A stretch of 64,000 nt of DNA, from assembly GCA_965205955.1 (NCBI GenBank), contig OZ242192.1, forward strand, positions 1,178,001 through 1,242,000, written 5' to 3'. Shown piece after piece: positions 17,671-29,400 of the stretch. The notes beneath the pieces were generated by a model that saw nothing but the letters and a program-made list of their open reading frames with translations, ran no database searches and had not been told where the DNA came from. Within the stretch, counting starts at the first letter, position 1; each line of letters opens with the position of its first letter. Origin of the DNA: G965202915 sp965205955 (GTDB lineage Bacteria; Pseudomonadota; Gammaproteobacteria; Eutrophobiales; Eutrophobiaceae). The position numbers and the translations under genes were made by a program.

Positions 17671-17745
17671 GCCTGCCGAGGAGCGTTGCGACGGTGTAGC
17701 CACTCCGCCAGGCTCGGCCTGAGGCACAATCGAAAACGGCGCTCG
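17671..17745 (+). promoter_or_regulatory. S-adenosylhomocysteine (SAH) riboswitch
   Basis: The leader of ahcY carries the conserved SAH aptamer segments GAGGAGCGTTGCGAC (from 17678), CCAGGCTCGG (from 17708) and AACGGCGCTC (17735–17744). P1 forms between GCCGAG (17675–17680) and CTCGGC (17713–17718), extendable by GCCT/AGGC; the pseudoknot helix forms between GAGCG (17681–17685) and CGCTC (17740–17744). This order and these bases agree with the class found upstream of ahcY/metH genes in beta- and gammaproteobacteria, which turns expression on when SAH accumulates. The aptamer ends about ten bases before the AGAGGAA ribosome-binding site, so control could be at translation. Confidence 0.92.
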
Positions 17746-17765
17746 CCTTATATAGAGGAATCCAA

Positions 17766-19184
17766 ATGAGTGTAACTGCGTCTACCGTTTTTAACGACTA
17801 TCAGGTCGCCGATCCATCCCAGGCCGAATGGGGCCGCAAGGAGATCCGCATTGCCGAGACCGAGATGCCCGGGTTGATGGCCTTGCGGGAGGAATATGCC
17901 GGACAGCAGCCCCTGCAAGGCGCCCGCATCGCCGGCTCCCTGCACATGACCATACAGACGGCTGTGCTGATTGAAACCCTGGTGGCGCTGGGTGCGCAGG
18001 TGCGCTGGGCCTCCTGCAACATATTCTCCACCCAGGATCATGCCGCGGCCGCCATCGCCGACCGGCAGATCCCGGTATTCGCCCACAAAGGTGAGACGCT
18101 TGAAGAATACTGGGAGTATATGCACCGCATCATGATCTGGCCCGGCCGGGGATCACCGAATATGCTGCTGGATGACGGCGGTGATGCCGCTCTGTTACTG
18201 ATGCTGGGCAGCAGCGCGGAGACCGATCCGGCGGTACTGGCAGATCCCGGTTCCGAAGAAGAAACATATTTATTTGCCGCCATCAAAGACAGATTGAAGC
18301 AAAACAGCGACTTTTACTCGCGGACTCTGGCCAATATACGCGGACTTAGCGAAGAGACCACCACCGGTGTGCAGCGTCTTTATCGCATGCAGAAAAAGGC
18401 CGGGCTACCCTTTCCGGCCATAGATGTCAATAATTCGGTAACCAAGTCCAAATTCGACAACCTGTACGGTTGCCGCGAATCCCTGCTTGACGGCATTAAG
18501 CGCGCGACCGACGTGATGATTGCCGGCAAGACCGCCGTAGTTCTCGGCTACGGTGATGTTGGCAAGGGCTGTGTCCAATCGCTGCGCGCACTCGGCGCCA
18601 CAGTCTGGGTTACCGAAATCGACCCGATCTGTGCATTGCAGGCATCGATGGAAGGATATCGCGTGGTGACGATGGAAGAGGCCTGCGGCAAGGCGGATAT
18701 TTTTGTAACGGCGACCGGCAACCTGCATGTGATCAAGCATGATCATATGCTGCAGATGAAAGACCAGACGATCGTCTGCAACATTGGCCATTTCGATAAT
18801 GAAATCGACGTAGCCGGCCTTGAAAAATATCGCTGGGAAGAGATCAAGCCCCAGGTCGATCACATTATCTTTCCCGACGGCAAGCGCATCATACTGTTGG
18901 CCAGGGGGCGTCTGGTCAATCTTGGCTGTGCCACCGGGCATCCCAGCTTTGTAATGTCCAATTCCTTCACCAACCAGGTTTTGGCGCAGATCGAACTCTT
19001 TAGCCGGGGCGAACACTACCGGGATAATAAGGTATACCTTCTGCCCAGGCATCTCGACGAAAAAGTCGCGCGCCTGCACCTCGATAGGGTAGGCGCACAT
19101 CTGACCGCATTGACCCCGGAGCAGGCCGATTATATTGACGTTCCGACCGAGGGGCCGTACAAGTCCGACCAGTACCGCTACTGA
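17766..19184 (+). CDS. ahcY: Adenosylhomocysteinase (SAH hydrolase)
   Basis: Splits SAH into adenosine and homocysteine, removing the product inhibitor of methyltransferases. The 472-residue protein contains the substrate domain (about 1–225; SLHMTIQTAVLIETL and NSVTKSKFDNLYGCRES), the NAD-binding Rossmann fold (GYGDVGKGCVQSLRALGA, about 261–278, then VTEIDP) and the C-terminal tail ending KSDQYRY, whose Lys and Tyr reach the partner subunit's NAD. An AGAGGAA ribosome-binding site precedes the ATG at 17766. It lies behind a SAH riboswitch and two or so bases before metF, so both genes should respond to SAH. Confidence 0.98.
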   Translation: MSVTASTVFNDYQVADPSQAEWGRKEIRIAETEMPGLMALREEYAGQQPLQGARIAGSLHMTIQTAVLIETLVALGAQVRWASCNIFSTQDHAAAAIADRQIPVFAHKGETLEEYWEYMHRIMIWPGRGSPNMLLDDGGDAALLLMLGSSAETDPAVLADPGSEEETYLFAAIKDRLKQNSDFYSRTLANIRGLSEETTTGVQRLYRMQKKAGLPFPAIDVNNSVTKSKFDNLYGCRESLLDGIKRATDVMIAGKTAVVLGYGDVGKGCVQSLRALGATVWVTEIDPICALQASMEGYRVVTMEEACGKADIFVTATGNLHVIKHDHMLQMKDQTIVCNIGHFDNEIDVAGLEKYRWEEIKPQVDHIIFPDGKRIILLARGRLVNLGCATGHPSFVMSNSFTNQVLAQIELFSRGEHYRDNKVYLLPRHLDEKVARLHLDRVGAHLTALTPEQADYIDVPTEGPYKSDQYRY

Positions 19185-19201
19185 ACGTGGCGGTCACGCT
19201 T

Positions 19202-20071
19202 ATGGAAACGCAGAAAAAACCTGTATTCAGTTTCGAGTTTTACCCACCCAAAAACCCCGAGGCGGTGGGCAAGCTACAGACCACCCAGGAAAATCTGGCC
19301 AGGCTGAAACCCGGTTTTTTCTCGGTAACATTTGGCGCCGGCGGCAGCTCCCGGATACAGACACTCGAGACCGTACTGGACATACGCGAAAAAACCGGCA
19401 TTGATGCCGTCCCCCACGTCTCCTGCATCGGCAGCGCGAATGAAGACATCCGTCAAATTCTGGCCTCATACAAAGAAAACGGCATTACGCACATCGTTGC
19501 CTTGAGAGGCGATCTGCCCTCCGGAGCAGTAGGGTATGGTCAACTGCGCTACGCCAATGAACTGGTCGAATTTATCCGCGAGCAGACCGGCGATCACTTT
19601 CATATAGAGGTAGCGGCCTATCCTGAATTTCATCCCCAGGCGCCGAACGCAAAAACAGACCTGGAAAATTTCAAACGCAAAATAAATGCCGGAGCAAACA
19701 GCGCGATCACCCAATACTTCTATAATCCCTTTGCCTACTACCGTTTTGTAGACAGTTGTGAAAAGCGGGGCATTGATATCCCGATTGTTCCCGGGATCAT
19801 GCCCATCATAAATTGCACGCAGTTGGTACGTTTTTCCGAGAGTTGTGGCGCCGAAATACCCCGCTGGATCCTGAAACGTCTGCAGGAATTTGGCGATGAT
19901 CGCCCATCTATCAGAAAATTCGGCATCGATGTCACCACGCAGTTATGTGCCGACCTGCTGAAAAATGACGTGCCGGGCCTGCATTTCTATACCATGAACC
20001 AATCGGCCGCCTCCGAAGCGATCTGGGAAAATCTGGGAATTACCGGGCGCACGGAACAAGGCATTGAGTAA
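19202..20071 (+). CDS. metF: 5,10-Methylenetetrahydrofolate reductase
   Basis: Reduces methylene-THF to 5-methyl-THF, the methyl donor for homocysteine remethylation. The 289-residue flavoprotein barrel has FSFEFYPPK (about 9–17, catalytic Glu), FGAGGSS, HVSCIG, the FAD-site segment ALRGDLP (about 99–105) and YFYNPFAYYRFVD. The ATG at 19202 is chosen; a GTG at 19187, three bases after the ahcY stop, would add five residues and is also possible, as neither has a strong ribosome-binding site. It shares the SAH-controlled transcript with ahcY, so SAH detoxification and methyl supply are co-regulated. Confidence 0.95.
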   Translation: METQKKPVFSFEFYPPKNPEAVGKLQTTQENLARLKPGFFSVTFGAGGSSRIQTLETVLDIREKTGIDAVPHVSCIGSANEDIRQILASYKENGITHIVALRGDLPSGAVGYGQLRYANELVEFIREQTGDHFHIEVAAYPEFHPQAPNAKTDLENFKRKINAGANSAITQYFYNPFAYYRFVDSCEKRGIDIPIVPGIMPIINCTQLVRFSESCGAEIPRWILKRLQEFGDDRPSIRKFGIDVTTQLCADLLKNDVPGLHFYTMNQSAASEAIWENLGITGRTEQGIE

Positions 20072-20353
20072 TGGCTGGTATCCCCGTATATAATAAAATT
20101 TTAAAAAAAACTAGATTTTATATTATTATATCTGTATAAAGGTATAAAATATATGGATATTCTATTGTATATTAACGGGAATAGCCTTACTATCATTGAC
20201 GCACGGTACTGGAATTTTATTGATGATATTATTGTCATATATATTAATGTCACATGTTTGGTCTATAATACGATCAGGTGGAAGGGGTTACTGCTCTGCG
20301 CGGGCCAGAAGTTTGGGCCGCAAAGTGATATGCGCCGGGCATTGATAAAGAGT
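20072..20353. other. AT-rich spacer between metF and the giant adhesin genes
   Basis: A stretch with no credible gene. From about 20085 to 20270 it is strikingly AT-rich compared with the GC-rich genes on both sides and contains an A/T palindrome (ATAATAAAAT ... ATTTTAT, 20083–20125) that might end the metF transcript. The best promoter guess for the downstream gene is TTGACG (20196–20201) with TATTGA (20218–20223); a TATAAT hexamer also occurs at 20264–20269 without a matched -35. Short ORFs here lack ribosome-binding sites and family resemblance. Confidence 0.5.
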
Positions 20354-20472
20354 ATTGAGTTTATGGATACAAGGACACCGAGGTTTTATTTGATAAGACA
20401 TCACACTTGCGCCTGCCACACGGAAGCGCCCTGTGCCCATTGCCCATCCCTCTTTCGCCTGGTTCCGTTGCC
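20354..20472 (+). repeat. Duplicated leader, copy 1
   Basis: The 119 bases before the first giant gene's ATG reappear almost unchanged (118 bases) before the second one at 43634–43751. The match begins at ATTGAG (20354), inside what in copy 2 is the stop codon of the first giant gene. A net one-base indel near 20450 shifts frame between copies, so the upstream TTG (20407) and GTG (43713) cannot both be conserved starts; this fixes the ATG as the real start. I see no strong Shine-Dalgarno sequence in it. Confidence 0.85.
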
Positions 20473-23400
20473 ATGACCTGCTTCGCCCCCCGCTCGCTGC
20501 TTTCCTCCTTTTTGAGTACCTTGCTGGTACTGCATGGGCTGCTGGCGCCGGTTCGCGCCGAGGCGCCGGCGCTGTTCGGACTCGATGATATCCCGCTTGC
20601 CAGTGCCCGGCTAACCCCGCCTGATCCCTCCTCGAAGTTGCTGGGTCTTGGTGAAATCGATCTATCCCGTTCGCGGCGGTGGGCGGCGTTGCAGGAGCAG
20701 GTTCGCCCGCGTGCTGCCGAATTGCCCGAACTTGCCGGTCTGGAGCAGCCGGCGCTCGACCCGCATCTGGAGCGGTATATAGCCCAGCCCTTGCGGCAAA
20801 CCGGCGAGCATCTGAGCGGACTGTTTTCCAACGAACAGCAGGTAGCCGGGGTGCTGGAGCAGATAAAGCAGGGCGGAGTGGACATAGAGCAGAAGCTGGT
20901 GCAGGCGGGGGAGGAGAAGCTGCAAGCGATGGTGGATTCCGGGCTGGACAACGTCACGCAACGCCTGCAGGGGAGCATACTGCCGCAACTGGAGTTGAGC
21001 TACCGTGCGCCCTTTTCCGGGCGGGAAGAACTGTTTCATGCCAATGCCACGTTGTCCCTGTGGGAAAGCCCGGACACACTGCTGTTTGGTCAGGGCGGGC
21101 TGTTGCTGCGCGATGGCGAGGATGGCGCCAATCTGGGGCTGGGCTACCGGTTTTTGGCGGGCGAAGGACTGCTACTGGGGGTGAACACCTTCTACGACTG
21201 GCTGTCGGACCCGGACGTAGAGCGCTGGTCGGTGGGCGTTGAGGCCCGCAGCGCATGGCTGGACCTGCACGCGAACTGGTATCAGGGCCGGGGGAATGAC
21301 CGGGACGGAGACACCCTGTATTACAGCCCGGATGGTTGGGACGTAGAAATCGCCGCGCACCTTCCCGAGGCGCCGTGGGTGGAACTGGGGGCCAGCTATT
21401 ACCTCTGGGAGGGCGAGGGCGGCCAGGATGACCTGGAAGGACTGCGCTACGGGCTGTCGCTGAAACCGTTCACATTGTGGAACATAGGTTTTGAATACGA
21501 TGATCCGGACGGGGACGGCGGTTCCTGGGGCGTAAAGACCGATCTCAACTATCAATTTGGCGTTCCGCTCTCGAATCAACTGGCTTTGCGCGGTACGCAA
21601 GGGACGCCCGACCTGTGGAGCCGCCGCTATGAAAAAGTAGAGCGCGAGTACGCCATACGTGTGCGGGAGCAGCGGACGGCGGTAAGGGGTGAGCGTATCT
21701 CCATCGACTTTGCCGACCTGATTGCCGCCGACCCGATGGACAGGAGTGTGCCGGTGCGCTTGCCGACAGGCCGCTTTTACGAGGGGTTTCTGATGACCCC
21801 CCCCGCTACCGACTACTTCACGGTGACCGAAAACCTGCCCGGAGAGATCACATTCACTGTCGCCCGCACCAGCCCCACCTTGGCCACGCTGACCCTGAGC
21901 TACGACCGGGCGATACCGCTCCCGCTGACCACTCCGACCGGCACCATACGCATCACGGCACTGGATACCGGACTCACCGGCAATAGCGGCGACCTGTCCA
22001 ATCAGGTCATTGTAGACGTTCTTGCCGCCGCCCCCACGACGGCCCGAGTGCTGGTTGGCCCGCCTTTTCCTTCTTTCAGTATGGCCGGCTGCTCGGCGGA
22101 TGCCTGTGTAGCCCCTTCAGACATGGACGTCGAATTGTCCCCCTTCCAGTTGCAGCTTACCCCGGTAGAGGCGTCCACCTGTCAGGGCTGCCAGGTTTCT
22201 CTGGCCTTTGACCTCCAATTTGCCGGCACTGCCGTGCTGGGCACCGACTACACGGTGACCGGGCTGACGCTGACACCGACCCGGGGGGACATCTCCGGCT
22301 CCGACTCTACGGGGCCCCCCATCGATATGCTGCCGACCACCGCCAGCGACACGTTCATGGTAACCCTGAATTCACTCAGCACCCACTACCTGAATGTAAC
22401 GCTGACTCTGATGCCGGATACCAACCCGGATACCGACGGAGAGCGGAAGGACATTCAGTTGGTGTATGTGGATAGGGGAGACGACGGCATGATTGACGCT
22501 GAAGACGACCGCGGCGCCCCGCAAACCGTGCTGACCCTTGAGCCGGCGGGCACACGCCTGCCCTTTGCCAGTGTCGCTGACACCACGCTGACCGAGAGGA
22601 GTCTGGTTGCCAGCACGGCCACGGTGGTGGTGACGCTGAGCGACTCCGTATACGTAGAGACCAGCGCGCTGGATACCGCCGACTTCACATTGACCACTGA
22701 CGTGCCTGGCACGGTGACGGTAGCCGGGGTCACCCGCACCAGTGCTACGGAAACCATACTGACCCTGCGGCATGAAGGCGCAGACATTAGCGCCAACGGC
22801 TTTCTGGACGTGATCGTAGAGGCCTCGGCCCACACCGGCGCTGTCGCCCTGTATGCCGGCAGCGTATCGATTGACGCGATGAGCGGCGATGCGACCCTGA
22901 GTGATCTGATGGTCAGTGCTGGCACCCTGGCGCCGCCCTTTGTCGCGGCCACCACCGACTATACCCTCAATGTAGCCAGCACCGTAACCAGTGTCACGCT
23001 GACGCCGACCGCTGCCAATACGGGCGCGACCTTATCCATCTCCGGTTCGACCACGACGATCAGCGGCCTGACACCGGACAGCACGAGAGTAGTTCCCATC
23101 GTAGTCACCGCCGAAGACGGACGGACGATGACCTACCGGGTACGTATCACCAACGCCCCTGACTTGATGCCGACCTTTGGCAGCCAAACGGTGGCGCCCC
23201 AACGCTATACGGTGGGTGCCGATGTGGGGACGGTACGGTTGCCCGAGGCCACCGGCGGCGATGGTGCCCTGTCCTACACGCTGACCCCGGCCCTGCCCAA
23301 CGGCCTGAGCTTTGACGCCAACACACGCCAGATCACCGGCGCCCCGACTGCAACGGTGGCGGAGACCCCCTACACGCTGACGGCGACCGATTCCGATGTT

Positions 23401-26400
23401 ACAACCCCCCCGGACCAGGCCACCCTGAGCTTCCTCATCACGGTGGTGGCGGCAGGCCCGGTGACGGTAGGCTTGGATGCCAACATTGCCGGCGACGATG
23501 TAGTGAACATTGCCGAGCGGATGGCTGGCTTTCCCATCAGCGGCACGGTGGATGCCGGGGCCATGGTGGAAGTGACCCTTGCCGGCGGCAGCACCCGTAA
23601 TGCCACCGTGAGCGGCGCCACCTGGACACTTGATATTCCGGCCGATGACCCTGAGATTACCGGCGCCAGCGTAGTGGTAGAGGCCACGGCCACGCTGGCA
23701 GGCGGTACCGGCACGGCGAGCCGGACGATTACCGTAGACCTGGTGGCCCCGACGGCGACCTATACGCCGCCGGCATCACTGACCGTCGGCACGGCCATCA
23801 CCGCCATCACGCCAACCAGCCCGTCTGCGGACATCAACGCCTATGCAGTGCAAAGCGGCACCCTGCCGCCGGGCCTGACGCTGGCCGTCGGCACCGGCGT
23901 CATTGACGGCATCCCGTCCACGGCGAACGCCTCAACGGCAGATGTGACCATCCGCCTGACCGACGAGGCCGGCAACCCGAACGATGTGGAGATTGACTTC
24001 CCGATGGTAGCCATGGGCAGCCAAACGCTGACCGGCTTTGCCTACACCCCGACTACGGTAGCGCTGAATGCTCCCACCCCTCCGACCGTCACGCTGCCCA
24101 GCGGTGTACAGACCGGCAGTACGCTGAGCTATACGAGCGGCGATGCAGCTATATGCACGGTTGATGCCACCGGCGCCCTGACGCTGGTTGGCGCAGGAGC
24201 CTGCGTCATTACGGTAACGGCCTCGGCGACGACCAACTATAACGAGGCGAGCGCCGACTTCACTATCACGGTGGCTGCGGCAGGGGCAGCAGGCGTCACC
24301 GTCACCTCGACGACACTCAGTGTCCCCGAAGATGGCGGCGAGGGAACCTACACCCTGGTACTCACCAGCGCGCCGACGGCCGATGTCACCATTGCCGTTG
24401 AGAGCGACACCACCTCGGCGGCAACCGTATCGCCGGCATCGCTGACCTTCAGCACGACCAACTGGGATACGGCACAGACCGTCACCGTCACCGGCGTGAA
24501 CGACAACGATGTGAACACCCCCAACCGCACTGCAACCGTAACCCATGCGGCTACGAGCACGGACACCGACTATAACTTGGTGAGTATAGACTCTGTCACC
24601 GTCACCGTAGAAGATGATGACGTAGCAGCAGCACCGGGCGTCACCGTCAACCCGATGGCGCTTATGGTTGACGAAGCGGGCAGCGGCACCACGGCCGACT
24701 ACACCCTGGTGCTCGACACCGCACCGACGGCCGATGTCACCATTGCCGTTGCGAGCGACACTGTCACGGCGGCGACCGTATCGTCGGCATCGCTGACCTT
24801 CACTACGGCCAACTGGAACACGGCACAGACCGTCACGGTAACCGGCGTGAACGACGACGTTGATAACCCCAGCGACATCCGCACTGCGACCGTGACCCAT
24901 ACGGCTGCGAGCGCGGACGGCAACTATAGCGGGGGAGCCGTAACCATAGCGTCTGTGACCGTCACCGTAGACGATGACGACGACGCTGGCGTCACCGTCT
25001 CCGAGACGGAACGCACGGTTTCCGAAGATGGCAACTCCAGGGACACCTACACTCTGGTACTCGACACCGTGCCGACGGCCGAGGTTACCATTGCCGTTGC
25101 GAGCAGCGACACCCTGGCGGCAACCGTATCTTCGGCATCGCTGACCTTCACCACGACCGACTGGAACACGGCACAGACCGTCACGGTAACCGGCGTGAAC
25201 GACGACGTTGATAACCCCAGCGACAGCGACCGCACTGCGACCGTCAGCCATACGGCTATGAGCGGGGACGTCAACTATGACGACGGGGGAGCCATAACCA
25301 TAGCGTCTGTCACCGTCACCGTAACCGATGACGACGATGCCGGCATCACCGTCTCCGGGACGGTACTCGCGGTTGCCGAAGCGGACGGCACGGGCGCCTA
25401 CACCCTGATACTCGACACCCAGCCGGCAGCCAATGTCACCATTGCCGTTGTAAGTAGCGCCACCATGGTGGCAACGGTGTCGTCGGCATCGCTGACCTTC
25501 ACCTCGACCGACTGGAACACGGCACAGACCGTCACCGTCACCGGCGTGGACGACACTATAAATAACACCCCTCCCCGCACTGCGACCGTGAGCCATACGG
25601 CTACCAGCACGGACACCAACTATAACGCAGAGGGCATAGACTCTGTGACCGTCACCGCAACCGATGACGACGCAGCGCTGCCGGTCATCTCTATAGCCGC
25701 CGGGCCTTCCGTGGACGAAGGGACGTCGGTGACCTTCACGGTGACGGCGGCTCCTGCTCCGGTGGCAGATCTGGCCGTGACGGTTACGGTGGACGACGGG
25801 GCGGGCGACTTCATTGCCGGCGTGGCGCCGACGACGGTAACGATTGGCGCCAGCGCCACGGAGGCCACGCTGATGGTGGCGACCATGGCCGACACGGACG
25901 ACGAACCGAATGGCGTAGTGACGGCGGCGTTAAGGACGGGCGCCGGCTACATGGTCGGCGCCCCGGACACAGCCAGTGTCGCGGTCCGGGACGACGATGG
26001 CGCAACCGACCCGGTCATCTCGATTGCTGCGGCGGCTCCCTCCTCAGTGACCGAAGGGACCTCGGCGACCTTCACGCTGACGGCGACCCCGGCTCCGGCG
26101 GCGGATCTGATTGTGACGGTTACGGTAGACGACGGGGCAGGCAACTTCATTGCCGGTGTAGCGCCGACGACGGTAACGATTGGCGCCAGCGCCACCGAGG
26201 CCACGCTGACGGTGGCGACCATGGCCGACTCTATCGACGAGGCGAACGGCACGATAACGGCGACGGTGACCATAGGCGGCGGCTACACCGTGGATGGGAG
26301 CAACAACACAGCCAGTGTCACGGTCGAGGATGACGACGCTGCGCCGACGCTGGCGATTGACTCGCCGAGCGTAGACGAGGGCAACAGCGGCTCGGTGATG

Positions 26401-29400
26401 TTGCGCTACACGGTGACGCTGACCGGGGCGACGGAGCAGGAAGTGACGGTGCAGTACGCGGATGCGAGCGCCGGCACGGCGACCTCGGGCACCGACTACG
26501 AAGCGATTACCGCCGGCACACTGACCTTTACGCCGGGCACGACCACACAGAACATAGACGTGACGGTGACGGGAGACGCGACTGACGAGGGGAACGGGGA
26601 GACGGTTATCGTCATGCTGTCGAACCGGACCAACGCGACGATTGCAACCGCCGACGGCACTGGCACGATTACCGATGACGACGACCCGCCGACGCTGGCG
26701 ATTGACTCGCCGAGTGTGGCAGAGGGCGACGCCGGCGAGACACCGACACTGACCTACACGGTGACACTGAACGGGGCGACGGAGCAGACGGTGACGGTGG
26801 ACTATGCGGATGCGGGCGCTACGGGCAGCGACGCGGCGACCTCGGGCGCCGACTACGAAGCGATTACCCCTGACACGCTGACCTTTGTGCCGGGCACGAC
26901 CACACAGAACATCAACGTAACGGTGACGGGAGACACGGATGAAGAGGGGGACGAGACGGTCATCGTCACCCTGTCGGGCGCGACCAACGCAACGATTGCA
27001 ACCGCCGACGGCACCGGCACGATTACCGATGACGACGCCCCGGTATTGCCGACCATCTCAATCGCCGCCGCGTCTTCCCCGGTGACCGAGGGGGCCGATG
27101 CCACCTTCACGCTGACGGCGGACCCGGCTCCGGGGACGGATCTGATTGTGACGGTTACCGTGGACGACGGTTCGGGCAACTTCATTGCCAGCCCAGCGCC
27201 GACGACGGTAACGATTACCGGCAGCGAGACGACGGCCATGCTGGAGGTACCGACCATGGCCGACGTTATTGACGAGGCCAACGGCATGATAACGGCGACG
27301 GTGGAGGACGGCACAGGCTATACGGTTGGCAGCGGCAACACAGCCAGTGTCACCGTCAATGACGACGACGACGAGCCGACGCTGGCGATTGACTCGCCGA
27401 CTGTGCTCGAAGGCGACAGCGGCAGCACGGCAACGCTACGCTACACGGTGACGCTGAGCGGGGAGACGGAGCAGGAAGTCACGGTGGCCTACGCGGATGC
27501 GGCGGGCTCTGTGGGCGACGGCACGGCAACTCCGGACACCGACTACGAAACGCCCACCGTCGGCACACTGACCTTTACGCCGGGCGGTGCGACCGCACAG
27601 AACATCAACGTGATAGTGACGGGGGACACAATTGACGAGGAGAACGAGACGGTCGTCCTCAGACTGTCGGGCGAGACCAACGCGACGATTACCACCGCCG
27701 ACGGTACTGGCACGATTACCGATGACGACGCTGCGCCGACGTTGGCGATTGACTCACCGAGCGTAGACGAGGGCAACAGCGGTTCGACGACGCTGAGCTA
27801 CACGGTCACGCTGACCGGGGATACAGAGCGGGAAGTAACGGTGGCCTACGCGGATGCGGGCAGCGGCACGGCAACCTCAGGCGCCGACTACGACGTGCTC
27901 ACTGCCGGCACACTGACCTTTGCGCCGGGCACGACCACACAGACCATTGACGTAACGGTGACGGGGGACACGGAGGACGAGGGGGACGGGGAGACGGTCA
28001 TCGTCAGACTGTCGGGCGAGGTCAACGCAATGATTACACCCGCCAACCGCATTGGCACTGGCACGATTACCGATGACGACGACCCGCCCTTGCCGACTAT
28101 CTCGATTGTCGCCGGGACTTCCCCGGTGACCGAAGGGGACGATGCCACCTTCACGCTGACGGCGGCCCCGGCTCCGATGACGAATCTGACCGTGACGGTT
28201 ACGGTAGACGACGGGGCCGGCGACTTCATTGTCAGCCCAGCGCCGACAATGGTAACGATTACCGCCAGCAATACCACGGCCACACTGACGGTGATGACCG
28301 ACAACGACTCTGTCGACGAGGCGGATGGCATGATAACGGCGACGGTAGGCACCGGCGCCGGCTATACGGTCAGCAGCTCATCCACAGCCCGTGTCACGGT
28401 GGAGGATGACGACGACGCCCGCGTCACCGTCAACCCGCCGGCGCTTACGGTTGACGAAGCGGGCAGCGACACCACGGCCGACTACACCCTGGTACTCGAC
28501 ACCATGCCGACGGCCGATGTCACCATTGCCGTTGTGAGCGACACTGACACGGCGGCAACCGTATCGTCGGCATCGCTGACCTTCACCCCGACCGACTGGG
28601 ATACGGCACAGACCGTCACCGTCACCGGCGTGAACGACGACGACGATAACTCCGACGACGAACGCACTGCGACCGTCAGCCATACGGCTGCGAGCGCGGA
28701 CGGCAACTATGAGGGGGTAGCCATAACCATAGAGTCTGTGACCGTCACCGTAGAAGATGACGACGACCCGGTCAGCGGGACGGTGACGGTAACCCTGGAT
28801 GCCGACATTGCCGGGGACGATATCGTCAACATTGCCGAGCAGATGGCCGGCTTTACCATCAGCGGCACGGTGGATGCCGGGGCCACGGTGAGCGTGACCT
28901 TTGACGGCAGCGGACCCTTTGATGCTATGGTGGATGCCACCACCGTGAGCACCACCACCTGGACATTTGCCATCCCGCCCAATAACGCTGAGATTGCCGA
29001 CACCAGCGTAGTGGTAGTGGTCACGGCCACGCTGACGAGCAGTGCGGGCATGGTGACCATGGGCACGGTGAGCCGGACGGTAGCCATAGATCTGGTGGCC
29101 CCGACGGCGACCTACACGGCGCCGGGCACGTTGACGGTCGGCATGGCCATCACCGACATCACGCCGAGTACCACGGACATAGCCAGCTATGCCGTGCAAG
29201 GCGGCACCATCCCGCCGGGCCTGACGCTGGCCAGCGACACTGGAGTCATCAGCGGCACCCCGATCGAGGCGAACACTGCAACGGCAGATGTGACCATCCG
29301 CCTGACCGACGAGGCCGGCAACACAACCGACAACGCAACCGATGTGACGATTACCTTCCCGATGGTAGCCAGGGGAAGCCAGACACTGGACGGCTTTGCC

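Noticed and set aside
20407..20472. TTG start 22 codons before the ATG of the first giant gene (and GTG at 43713 for the second)
   Set aside because: A one-base indel between the two leaders breaks the frame upstream of the ATG, and the added residues would spoil the signal peptide.
20153..20476. 107-codon frame in the AT-rich spacer
   Set aside because: No ribosome-binding site, composition of non-coding AT-rich DNA, and it runs into the duplicated leader in a frame not used in copy 2.
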